Shown here: piece by piece, positions 1 to 5,996 of the stretch | How the letters are laid out: each line of letters begins with the position of its first letter | How positions within the stretch are numbered: position 1 is the stretch's first letter | Origin: Bdellovibrio sp. | GTDB taxonomy: Bacteria; Bdellovibrionota; Bdellovibrionia; Bdellovibrionales; Bdellovibrionaceae | DNA: 7,888 bases | NCBI GenBank assembly: GCA_019104905.1 | Contig: JAHRXB010000145.1 | Coordinates: forward strand, 1 to 7,888 | Reading direction: 5' to 3' | Notes under the pieces: generated by a model | The model's input: the letters and a program-made list of their open reading frames with translations, nothing else | What the model was told of the DNA's origin: nothing | Databases searched by the model: none | Made by a program: the position numbers and the translations under genes

Positions 1-1569
1 CAAGAGGCCCATGAAGCGATTCGTCCTGCTGGAAATCAGTTTATGGATCCGGATGAAACGGGTCTCACGGGAACTCAGTTCCGTCTTTATGATTTGATTT
101 GGAAACGAACGATTGCTTCGCAAATGGTGGATGCTCGTCAGAAACAAGTCAGTGCGAAAATTCAAGTGGGTGACGCTCTTTTCGGAGCGTCGGGAATGAC
201 CATTGAGTTTCCGGGGTTCTTGCGCGCCTATGTGGAAGGCAGTGATGATCCAGAAGCAGATTTGGCGGAACGAGAAGTGCGTTTGCCGGCGTTGAAAGTG
301 AAAGACGGCGTGAAGTGCGCGAAATTGGATCCGACGTCTCATGAAACCAAGCCTCCCGCTCGTTATACCGAGGCGAGCCTCGTACAGACGATGGAAAAAG
401 AAGGTATTGGTCGTCCTTCAACATACGCCTCTGTTATCGGAACGATCATTGATCGTGGATATGTTCGTAAGAGCGGAACAGCGTTGGTGCCGACCTTTAC
501 GGCGATGATCGTTTCAAAACTTTTAAGCAATTATCTTTCTGAGTATGTGGACTTGGGCTTTACCTCTGAAATGGAGCAAAGCCTGGATAATATCGCTGAT
601 GGCGACTTGGATTGGGAAAAATATTTGGCATCCGTTTACAAGGGGCCAAAAGGATTGCGCGCCCGCGTGGATGCGCAAGAGGAAAAGATTGATCCAGACG
701 ATGCGCGAACCATGACTTTGGAAGGCATGGATAAATATAAGTTCCATGTGGGACGTTATGGCGCTTACCTCACAGCAAAACGGGATGGAGAAGATGTCAG
801 CGCGTCTTTGCCTGACAATGAGTCTCCGGCGGATATCACACCGGAAATTGCTGAAAAATTGATTGATCAAAAAATCAATGGAGCCGACGCCTTAGGAAAA
901 GATCCGAAAACGGACGAGCCCATTTATGTTTTAAGTGGTCGTTATGGCCCGTATGTTCAATTGGGAGACGTGTCTCCAGAGAACGACAAACCCAAGCGCG
1001 CATCCTTGCCTCCGGGCGTTCAGCCTGAGCAAGTTGATTTGCAAATGGCGTTGGATCTTTTGTCTTTGCCGAAAACCTTGGGAAAACATCCCGGCACGGG
1101 CAAGGATATCAAAGCGGGCTTGGGACGATTTGGTCCTTTCGTGGTTCACGAAGGGGACTATCGCTCGATTCCAAAAGGAGAAAGCATTTTTACGATCACT
1201 CTTGAGAGAGCCATCGAGATGCTAAGTCAGCCCAAAAAAGGCCGTGGTAAGGCGGCCCCATTGAAAGAGCTTGGTGCTCATCCAGATTCTGGGGAGGCGA
1301 TTCAAGTTTATAATGGACCTTATGGGCCCTACATTAAGAGTGGAAAAGTGAATGTGTCTCTTCCTGAGGGAGCAACTCCTGAAACGGTGACCCTGGAGCA
1401 AGCCGTGGCTCTAATCAATGAGAAGGGCGGCACCAAGGCGAAGGGGAAAGGCAAAGGAGCTTCTGCGAAAGCCGCTCCGAAGAAGAGCCTGAAGAAGGCG
1501 GGGACCGCAAAAGAAAAAGCCGAAGCTCTCGGTGTCAAAAAAGTAGTCACTCGTAAGAAGAAAAAGTAA
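1..1569 (+). CDS. topA: DNA topoisomerase I (type IA), C-terminal part; 5' end outside window
   Basis: Relaxes negatively supercoiled DNA by cutting and resealing one strand. The reading frame is open from base 1, and 522 residues are visible. It opens with the AHEAIRP motif (window residues 3-9), whose His corresponds to the conserved His365 of E. coli TopA. The catalytic Tyr (YxRTDS motif) should therefore lie about 45 residues upstream, outside the window. The second hallmark, GIGRPSTYA, is at residues 135-143. After the core come four Toprim_Crpt-type C-terminal repeats (GRYGAY, GRYGPY, GRFGPF, GPYGPY) instead of the Cys4 zinc fingers of E. coli TopA; only one Cys is visible. The last 48 residues (1423-1566) hold 18 Lys and resemble the basic tails of other bacterial TopA proteins that aid DNA binding. 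An apparent ATG at 43 is internal and is not the start. A terminator follows directly. The family call is very secure. Confidence 0.97.
   Translation, partial: QEAHEAIRPAGNQFMDPDETGLTGTQFRLYDLIWKRTIASQMVDARQKQVSAKIQVGDALFGASGMTIEFPGFLRAYVEGSDDPEADLAEREVRLPALKVKDGVKCAKLDPTSHETKPPARYTEASLVQTMEKEGIGRPSTYASVIGTIIDRGYVRKSGTALVPTFTAMIVSKLLSNYLSEYVDLGFTSEMEQSLDNIADGDLDWEKYLASVYKGPKGLRARVDAQEEKIDPDDARTMTLEGMDKYKFHVGRYGAYLTAKRDGEDVSASLPDNESPADITPEIAEKLIDQKINGADALGKDPKTDEPIYVLSGRYGPYVQLGDVSPENDKPKRASLPPGVQPEQVDLQMALDLLSLPKTLGKHPGTGKDIKAGLGRFGPFVVHEGDYRSIPKGESIFTITLERAIEMLSQPKKGRGKAAPLKELGAHPDSGEAIQVYNGPYGPYIKSGKVNVSLPEGATPETVTLEQAVALINEKGGTKAKGKGKGASAKAAPKKSLKKAGTAKEKAEALGVKKVVTRKKKK
751..1332 (+). repeat. 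Four tandem protein-level repeats in the TopA C-terminus
   Basis: The signature G-R/P-Y/F-G-x-Y/F occurs in frame at 751-768, 937-954, 1123-1140 and 1315-1332. The spacing is 62, 62 and 64 codons, so these are regular domain repeats. They match the Toprim_Crpt C-terminal repeat known from TopA of many bacteria, where the repeats bind single-stranded DNA and support processive relaxation. The DNA itself has diverged between copies; only the protein pattern is repeated. This implies old domain duplication rather than recent tandem amplification. Confidence 0.85.
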
Positions 1570-1578
1570 TTTGTTCAT

Positions 1579-1607
1579 CCCCCTTTTCCAGAGGGGGTTT
1601 CTTTGTT
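1579..1607 (+). terminator. Rho-independent terminator of topA
   Basis: A 6-bp stem, CCCCCT (1579-1584) with AGGGGG (1592-1597), encloses a 7-nt loop. The T-rich run TTTCTTTGTT follows at 1598-1607. It begins 10 bases after the topA stop codon, the usual place for a terminator. The stem is short but almost pure G-C. Some readthrough into the next gene is possible, because the T run is interrupted by C and G. Confidence 0.8.
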
Positions 1608-1613
1608 AAATTC

Positions 1614-1640
1614 ACTCCAACTTTAGTTAGAAAGTGGAGT
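1614..1640 (+). promoter_or_regulatory. Hairpin that buries the ribosome binding site of the HAD gene
   Basis: ACTCCAACTTT (1614-1624) pairs with AAAGTGGAGT (1631-1640). This gives a 10-bp stem with one bulged A (1620) and a 6-nt loop, AGTTAG. The 3' arm contains the Shine-Dalgarno GGAG (1636-1639), which sits 5 bases before the ATG at 1645. If the transcript starts upstream of 1614 (its own promoter or topA readthrough), the folded RNA would hide the ribosome binding site. The pairing is seen directly; a regulatory role (thermosensor, damping of readthrough translation, or a protein operator in DNA) is inference. Confidence 0.5.
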
Positions 1641-1644
1641 TGTT

Positions 1645-2544
1645 ATGAGCGACAGTCCCCGTAAGGGACAGTTGGAGTTAGGAATCAATCGCGCACCTGA
1701 GAAGGATAGAAACTTCGATAAAGGTGGGCGCAGTTTTTATTTTTTTGATTTCGACGATAACATTGCTTTTCTTACTACGCCTCTGATTCTTTTCCATAAA
1801 CAGGATCGTCGTGAAGTGCAGATTTCCAGTGGAGATTTTGCGCAATATCATCAATCCATTGGTAAATCCGGTTTGTATGCAGAGTATGATATTGATTACT
1901 GCGATATGACCGGGACCTTCCGAAATTTTCGTGACCATCACATTGATGAGTTAGCAAAGTTGCAAGGCAAGAAGCAGGTCTTTGTCCAAGACGTTGCCGA
2001 AGCTTTGGGATTTGCTGATTTTCAGTGGAAGGGACCTTCTTGGGAATGTTTCTATCATGCCGCTTTCAATCAACGGCCTCTTTCGGTTATTACGGCACGT
2101 GGACATCATCCTGAAACCCTGAAAGATGGGATCCGGGTGTTTGTGCAAAATAAAGTTCTTCCTTTAGAACCCAACTATCTAAGTGTCTACCCAGTAAGTC
2201 ACAAAGAGACTCGTGTGCAGTTGGGGGATCCTGAGTTTAAAGAAGGCACAGCGGAGTTGAAGCAACGAGCTATTCGCGCAAGTGTGGAAAAAGCCATCGA
2301 AGTTTATGGCTACAATCCTCATCACCGCTTTGGAATGTCTGATGATGATCCTAAAAATATTCAGCTTATTCTTGAAGAGATGACTCGACTAAAGGCGAGG
2401 TACCCTGAAATGTCCTTCTTCATGATCGAAACTCAGCACGGAAGTTTTGTGAAACATGAAGTAAAGGCGGGGGGTTTGCGCGCGGACAAAGTAGAGAACC
2501 TCTCACAACTTTCCTTTTTTGAAGAAGATCGACGAAAGTCTTAA
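1645..2544 (+). CDS. HAD-superfamily hydrolase-like protein, substrate unknown
   Basis: A 299-residue soluble protein with no signal peptide or membrane segment. HAD motifs are visible in order. Motif I is FFDFDDN, with the likely nucleophile D35 and the acid/base D37. Motif II is VITARG, with T150. A candidate motif III Lys lies near 206-216. Motif IV is GMSDDDPKN, with acidic residues D233-D235. This is the expected toolkit of a Mg2+-dependent phosphatase or phosphotransferase. About 115 residues separate motifs I and II, leaving room for a C1-type cap that would set substrate choice. The C-terminus carries QLSFF (288-292), close to the bacterial sliding-clamp binding consensus QL(S/D)LF. 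The start at 1645 has GGAG 5 bases upstream. It stands between topA, which ends in its own terminator, and the prc promoter region, so it is probably monocistronic. No terminator is clear after it. The substrate cannot be named from sequence. Confidence 0.85.
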   Translation: MSDSPRKGQLELGINRAPEKDRNFDKGGRSFYFFDFDDNIAFLTTPLILFHKQDRREVQISSGDFAQYHQSIGKSGLYAEYDIDYCDMTGTFRNFRDHHIDELAKLQGKKQVFVQDVAEALGFADFQWKGPSWECFYHAAFNQRPLSVITARGHHPETLKDGIRVFVQNKVLPLEPNYLSVYPVSHKETRVQLGDPEFKEGTAELKQRAIRASVEKAIEVYGYNPHHRFGMSDDDPKNIQLILEEMTRLKARYPEMSFFMIETQHGSFVKHEVKAGGLRADKVENLSQLSFFEEDRRKS

Positions 2545-2561
2545 TATTTCTTCCACGTCCT

Positions 2562-2585
2562 AATTTATGACGAGCTTCATAAATT
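2562..2585. promoter_or_regulatory. Perfect 9-bp inverted repeat with CRP/FNR-like geometry
   Basis: AATTTATGA (2562-2570), a 6-base spacer CGAGCT, then TCATAAATT (2577-2585). The arms are perfect reverse complements. The core TATGA-N6-TCATA has the same spacing as the CRP consensus TGTGA-N6-TCACA and differs by one base per half-site. The right arm overlaps the first two bases of the candidate -35 box of prc. A poor T run after it argues against a terminator for the upstream HAD gene. Binding by a CRP/FNR-family protein is inference. The centre is about 46 bases before the predicted transcription start, not the classic 41.5, so repression or an unrelated dimeric regulator is equally possible. 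Confidence 0.45.
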
Positions 2586-2613
2586 GAATGCTCTCTTATA
2601 AATCTTTGATAAT
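2584..2613 (+). promoter_or_regulatory. Sigma70-like promoter of prc
   Basis: -35 TTGAAT (2584-2589) and -10 GATAAT (2608-2613) are separated by 18 bases. They match the consensus hexamers at 4 of 6 and 5 of 6 positions. Transcription would start near 2620, about 45 bases before the prc start codon. The region is A+T rich relative to the flanking genes and lies just after the inverted repeat. Confidence 0.6.
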
Positions 2614-2630
2614 CTAATGAAATCACGATG

Positions 2631-2645
2631 GCTCCCAGAGGGAGC
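2631..2645 (+). other. 5'-UTR hairpin upstream of prc
   Basis: GCTCCC (2631-2636), loop AGA, GGGAGC (2640-2645): a perfect 6-bp G-C-rich stem with a 3-base loop. It falls between the predicted transcription start (about 2620) and the Shine-Dalgarno AAGGA (2656-2660), and it leaves the ribosome binding site free. No T run follows, so it is not a terminator. An mRNA-stabilising or attenuating role is possible but unproven. Confidence 0.4.
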
Positions 2646-2665
2646 GCGGACACGGAAGGATCATC

Positions 2666-4687
2666 ATGAGTTCATTCTCTAGAGGTGTTAAAGGTTTCAT
2701 TATTGCCGGCTCATTGGCAATCTCGTCACTGGCATCTGCCCAATTAAAAGAGGGTTTAGAGTGCCGTTATCTTACAGTCATTGAGCAAGGCTTCTTGGCG
2801 AATCACGTTAAGTATTCTAATCGTGATGCAGATTTACAGACTCGCGTGGTTGATCAGTATCTCAAAAGATTGGATCCTTCAAAAATTTATTTAACTCAAG
2901 CCGACGTAGATCAAATTAAAAAAATCAGTGGAAATGTTTTTGAGAAAACAAAAAACCGCGATTGCAGTTTCCTAGAGCAAACACAAAAGATTGTCCTAGA
3001 GAGAGTGAAAGACCGTGCGTCTTTTGCCAAAACATATCTTGGAAAAGATTTTAAGTTTGATGCAACGACGGAGTTCACTTTTGATCCCGAGAAAAAAGCG
3101 TGGCCGAAGGATGGCAATGAGGCCAATGAGTATTTAAAGAAATACATCCAGTTCCAAATCGGAAATTATTTGGCGACAGACATGAAGTTGGAAGAAGCCA
3201 AAAAGAATGTCGCAAAAAACTACGAGCGTGCGGTGAAGAGAACTCAAGACACCACAGTGGATGATTTGTATTCAGGATATTTGGATTCTTTTGCAAGAGC
3301 TTTAGATCCACATTCCAGCTTCTTCTCTCGTGACGTTCTTGAAGATTTTGAAATTCAAATGCGTTTGTCATTGGAAGGAATTGGCGCGACTCTTTCTTCT
3401 CAAGATGGCTTTACTGTTGTTGAACAGTTGGTTCCTGGTGGAGCGGCTGCAAAATCAGGGCAGATTGAGCCTCAAGATAAGATCGTAGCTGTCGGTCAGG
3501 AAAAAGGTCCGATGGAAAACGTGATCGACATGGATTTAAAAGACGTCGTTAAAAAGATTCGCGGGAACAAAGGCACGAAAGTGCGTTTGACGATCTTGCG
3601 TAAATCAGGCGACGGTAAAAAACGTTTTGATGTGACGTTGACTCGTGAAAAAGTAAATCTTGAAGACGAAGCGGCTTCGATCACCTTCGTGGACAGAGAA
3701 ATCAACGGGCAGAAAAAGAAGTTGGGAATTATCAACTTCCCGTCTTTCTATGCAGACTCTCGACGCGGTGGGCGCTCTTCTGCGGCAGACATGAAGAAGC
3801 TCGTGAAAGAAGCTAATGAAAAGAAAGCGGACGGATTGGTCTTGGATCTTTCCAATAACGGTGGGGGCTCTTTAGAAGACGCCGTGAAGATTGCGGGTCT
3901 GTTCTTCCAAACTGGAAATGTTGTAAAACAATCGTCTAAGAATGAAGGGCGTGCCGAATCGGCTCTTCGTGATACGGATCCGACTGTGGACTGGGCGGGG
4001 CCTTTGGTTGTTTTGACCAGCCGTATTTCCGCATCCGCTTCCGAGATCGTGTCAGGGACTTTGCAAGATTATAAACGTGCAGTGATTGTCGGTGGCGACC
4101 ACACTTACGGTAAAGGCAGTGTGCAGTCTGTTCTTCCTATTCCCAACAACTTGGGTGCAATCAAGGTGACGGTGGGAATGTTCTTTGTTCCGGGCGGGAA
4201 ATCCACTCAGCATCGTGGTGTCGATGCAGACGTGGTGTTGCCAGGTCCTTTCAGTACTGATGATATCGGTGAGAAGTACATGGATTACTCTTTGCCGCCA
4301 AAAACGATTGAGCCTTTCTTGTCGCCAGATGCCTACGTGAAAGAAGGTCCGGGGATGTGGAAAGAGATCAAACCAGAGTGGTTGAAATCTTTGCGCGACA
4401 GATCTTCCGAGCGTGTGGCGAAGAACGACGAGTTTAAGAAAATCGTAGATGAGCTGAATAAAGCCAAAGCGCGCGGCAAAGTGATCCGTGTCAGCGAAGT
4501 GCTTAAAGATAAAAATGAAAAAGATAAAAAAGATAAGGCAAAGAAGACCGCTAATAAGGCCAAGAAAACGGAAGAGTACTTAAAGCGTCCTGATATTCAG
4601 GAAGCCGAGAGTGTTCTTTTGGATCTGATTCAGTTGGAAGAGGGGAAGACCCTGGTCCCGCCGAAACAGGCTAGTAACGCCAAGTAG
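2666..4687 (+). CDS. prc: Tail-specific carboxy-terminal processing protease (S41 family, Tsp/Prc)
   Basis: A 673-residue periplasmic serine protease that trims or degrades proteins from their C-terminus. E. coli Prc, 682 residues, is the close length match. A Sec signal peptide ends at ASA|Q (cleavage after residue 25). Next come an Prc-type N-terminal helical domain, the DPHSSFFS segment, and a PDZ domain at about 228-330 that should bind substrate tails. The S41 catalytic core includes LVLDLSNNGGG and SASASE. Alignment with E. coli Prc (Ser430, Asp441, Lys455) gives the nucleophile S457, D468 and the general base K483 in YGKGSVQ, so it should be active. The C-terminal Prc domain contains a run of Lys/Asp/Glu (614-637). 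The start at 2666 is supported by AAGGA 5 bases upstream and by the signal peptide. It has its own promoter and a strong terminator. In E. coli the enzyme controls peptidoglycan hydrolases together with NlpI; the target here is unknown. Confidence 0.96.
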   Translation: MSSFSRGVKGFIIAGSLAISSLASAQLKEGLECRYLTVIEQGFLANHVKYSNRDADLQTRVVDQYLKRLDPSKIYLTQADVDQIKKISGNVFEKTKNRDCSFLEQTQKIVLERVKDRASFAKTYLGKDFKFDATTEFTFDPEKKAWPKDGNEANEYLKKYIQFQIGNYLATDMKLEEAKKNVAKNYERAVKRTQDTTVDDLYSGYLDSFARALDPHSSFFSRDVLEDFEIQMRLSLEGIGATLSSQDGFTVVEQLVPGGAAAKSGQIEPQDKIVAVGQEKGPMENVIDMDLKDVVKKIRGNKGTKVRLTILRKSGDGKKRFDVTLTREKVNLEDEAASITFVDREINGQKKKLGIINFPSFYADSRRGGRSSAADMKKLVKEANEKKADGLVLDLSNNGGGSLEDAVKIAGLFFQTGNVVKQSSKNEGRAESALRDTDPTVDWAGPLVVLTSRISASASEIVSGTLQDYKRAVIVGGDHTYGKGSVQSVLPIPNNLGAIKVTVGMFFVPGGKSTQHRGVDADVVLPGPFSTDDIGEKYMDYSLPPKTIEPFLSPDAYVKEGPGMWKEIKPEWLKSLRDRSSERVAKNDEFKKIVDELNKAKARGKVIRVSEVLKDKNEKDKKDKAKKTANKAKKTEEYLKRPDIQEAESVLLDLIQLEEGKTLVPPKQASNAK

Positions 4688-4730
4688 GGCGGCTTCGGAG
4701 TCCTTGAGGGCCATGTTTGTTGTTGTTAGA

Positions 4731-4757
4731 GCCCAGGGCGAAACCCTGGGCTTTTTT
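4731..4757 (+). terminator. Strong rho-independent terminator of prc
   Basis: GCCCAGGG (4731-4738), loop CGAAA, CCCTGGGC (4744-4751), then six T (4752-4757). The perfect 8-bp G-C-rich stem followed by a T run is a textbook intrinsic terminator. It lies 43 bases after the prc stop and separates prc from the dehydrogenase operon. A-T pairs on both sides could lengthen the stem. Confidence 0.95.
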
Positions 4758-4824
4758 ATTGCCTAGAGATGGGGCATCGCTCCTCGGAAATTTTGCATAT
4801 AGGGGGATTTGGGGCTCTTTCGAG

Positions 4825-4854
4825 GTGACAAAAGCCTCTCTTTTCGCTTAGATA
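4825..4854 (+). promoter_or_regulatory. Weak candidate promoter of the 2-oxoacid dehydrogenase operon
   Basis: GTGACA (4825-4830) matches the -35 consensus at 5 of 6 positions. TAGATA (4849-4854), 18 bases later, matches the -10 consensus at only 3 of 6. A promoter is expected somewhere in 4758-4886, because a strong terminator precedes the operon. This is the best pair I see, but the -10 is poor. The rest of the 199-base gap (4688-4886) holds the prc terminator and nothing else I can support. Confidence 0.3.
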
Positions 4855-4886
4855 GACCGGAAATCGACCCTTTAATGGAGAACTGA

Positions 4887-5996
4887 ATGTCTAAAAAGAC
4901 CACTGTAAAAGCGGGAGGTAAGGCGTCTGCGAAAAAGACCCTGAAGTCCGCTGCCAAGACATCCGTGAAAACTTCTAAAAAAGTGACAACCAAAAAGCAC
5001 GATTTTGGCGGACTCTCTGAAGAGATTTTGCTGCGTATGCATGATCTGATGGTGAAGTCGCGTGTCCTTGAGGAAAGATTAATTAAAATCTACAAGGCCG
5101 GGGAAGCCTACTTCTGGATTGGTGGACCTGGTGAAGAAGCTTGGGGTGTGCCACTGGGAATGCTGGCCAGAAAAGGTCAGGGCTTAGAGCATGACTGGTT
5201 CCACTTACATTATCGTTGTACTCCCACGATGGTCGCCTTGGGTCTGAACATGATCGACTCTATTCGTTTGATGATGAATAGAGCGACAGATCCATCTACG
5301 GGCGGTCGAAACTTTTCCAGTCACTATTGTTTTCCTCAATGGAATGTGGCGCCGGTTACTTCTCCTTTGGAAGTTCAATACCCGATTGCTTGTGGAACGG
5401 CTCACGCGCAAAAGCGAGCTGGCAAGAAAGCATTGTCGATTGTTACAGGCGGAGACGCGGGAACAGCGGAAGGTGATTTTGCATCATGCTTGGTATTGGC
5501 TTCGCGTAAAGGACAAGAGTTGCCGCTTCTTATTACCGTTCAAAATAATGGTTACGGCATTTCGACTCCGTATGAGGGCCAACACGGTGAAACACATATC
5601 GCGGATCGTGCGCGTGCCTTTAATATCCGTTCGCGCGTTATAAATGGAAATGATCCTGTTGAAACCTATCTCGCTTTGCAAGAAGAGATGGAATATATCC
5701 GAAAGACAGGGAAGCCCTCTTTCATTGAGGCGATGGTGACGCGTTTGTATGGTCACTCTTCAGCTGACGGAGCCAATAAAAAACCTCAGTTGTTTGATCC
5801 TGTGCTCAGCTTTGAAAAGCGTCTGATTGATGCGGGCTTGTTAACTGAAAAAGCCGCGAAGAAAATTTGGGAGATCTACGAAACGGAAGGTGTGGTTGCT
5901 CAAGAGCAAGCTCGCCAGGAACCCGTGCCGACGCCGGAATCCGTTTGGGATCATGTCTACGTGAACAATGAGAATGCTGATTGGAGGAAGTTCTAA
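4887..5996 (+). CDS. 2-oxoacid dehydrogenase E1 component, alpha subunit (branched-chain type)
   Basis: A 369-residue thiamine-diphosphate enzyme subunit. With E1 beta it decarboxylates a 2-oxoacid (probably 2-oxoisovalerate and related branched-chain acids) and passes the acyl group to lipoyl-E2. The E1_dh fold is clear. HYRCTPTM and the SPLEVQYPIACG region match BCKDH E1 alpha. The thiamine-diphosphate motif runs from GGDAGTAEGDF (188-198) to QNNGYGIST (219-227); by comparison with human BCKDHA, D190, N221 and Y223 should bind Mg2+. The usual GDG/GEG reads GDA here. The C-terminal loop YGHSSADG is shorter than in the human enzyme. Residues 1-37 are an odd extension with 13 Lys and no acidic residue. 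The start at 4887 has GGAG (4877-4880) 6 bases upstream, and no downstream ATG before residue 51 would remove the extension. The stop overlaps the E1 beta start. Substrate is inferred from similarity to BCKDH rather than PDH sequences remembered; acetoin or pyruvate is possible. Confidence 0.9.
   Translation: MSKKTTVKAGGKASAKKTLKSAAKTSVKTSKKVTTKKHDFGGLSEEILLRMHDLMVKSRVLEERLIKIYKAGEAYFWIGGPGEEAWGVPLGMLARKGQGLEHDWFHLHYRCTPTMVALGLNMIDSIRLMMNRATDPSTGGRNFSSHYCFPQWNVAPVTSPLEVQYPIACGTAHAQKRAGKKALSIVTGGDAGTAEGDFASCLVLASRKGQELPLLITVQNNGYGISTPYEGQHGETHIADRARAFNIRSRVINGNDPVETYLALQEEMEYIRKTGKPSFIEAMVTRLYGHSSADGANKKPQLFDPVLSFEKRLIDAGLLTEKAAKKIWEIYETEGVVAQEQARQEPVPTPESVWDHVYVNNENADWRKF
5983..5987 (+). promoter_or_regulatory. 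Shine-Dalgarno that fixes the E1 beta start
   Basis: GGAGG (5983-5987) lies 8 bases before the ATG at 5996. The frame can be extended upstream to a TTG at 5981, but that codon abuts this ribosome binding site and has none of its own. The ATG at 5996 shares its A with the TAA stop of E1 alpha, which signals translational coupling and equal subunit synthesis. Confidence 0.85.

Noticed and set aside
935..1225. 96-residue + strand open frame inside topA
   Set aside because: Lies in another frame of a strongly conserved TopA repeat region and shows no recognisable protein features.
2562..2585. The AT-rich palindrome as a terminator for the HAD gene
   Set aside because: The stem is nearly all A-T and no T run follows, so an operator is a better reading.
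4822..4838. GAGG-N9-CCTC inverted repeat upstream of E1 alpha
   Set aside because: Only 4 bp with a long loop; weaker than expected for a functional hairpin, and it overlaps a doubtful promoter.
4875..4886. Three-codon frame ATG-GAG-AAC-TGA abutting the E1 alpha start
   Set aside because: It contains the Shine-Dalgarno of E1 alpha itself and has no separate ribosome binding site, so it is almost surely not translated.
5981..5995. TTG start giving E1 beta five extra residues
   Set aside because: It abuts the GGAGG that serves the ATG at 5996 and has no ribosome binding site of its own; the TAATG overlap supports 5996.
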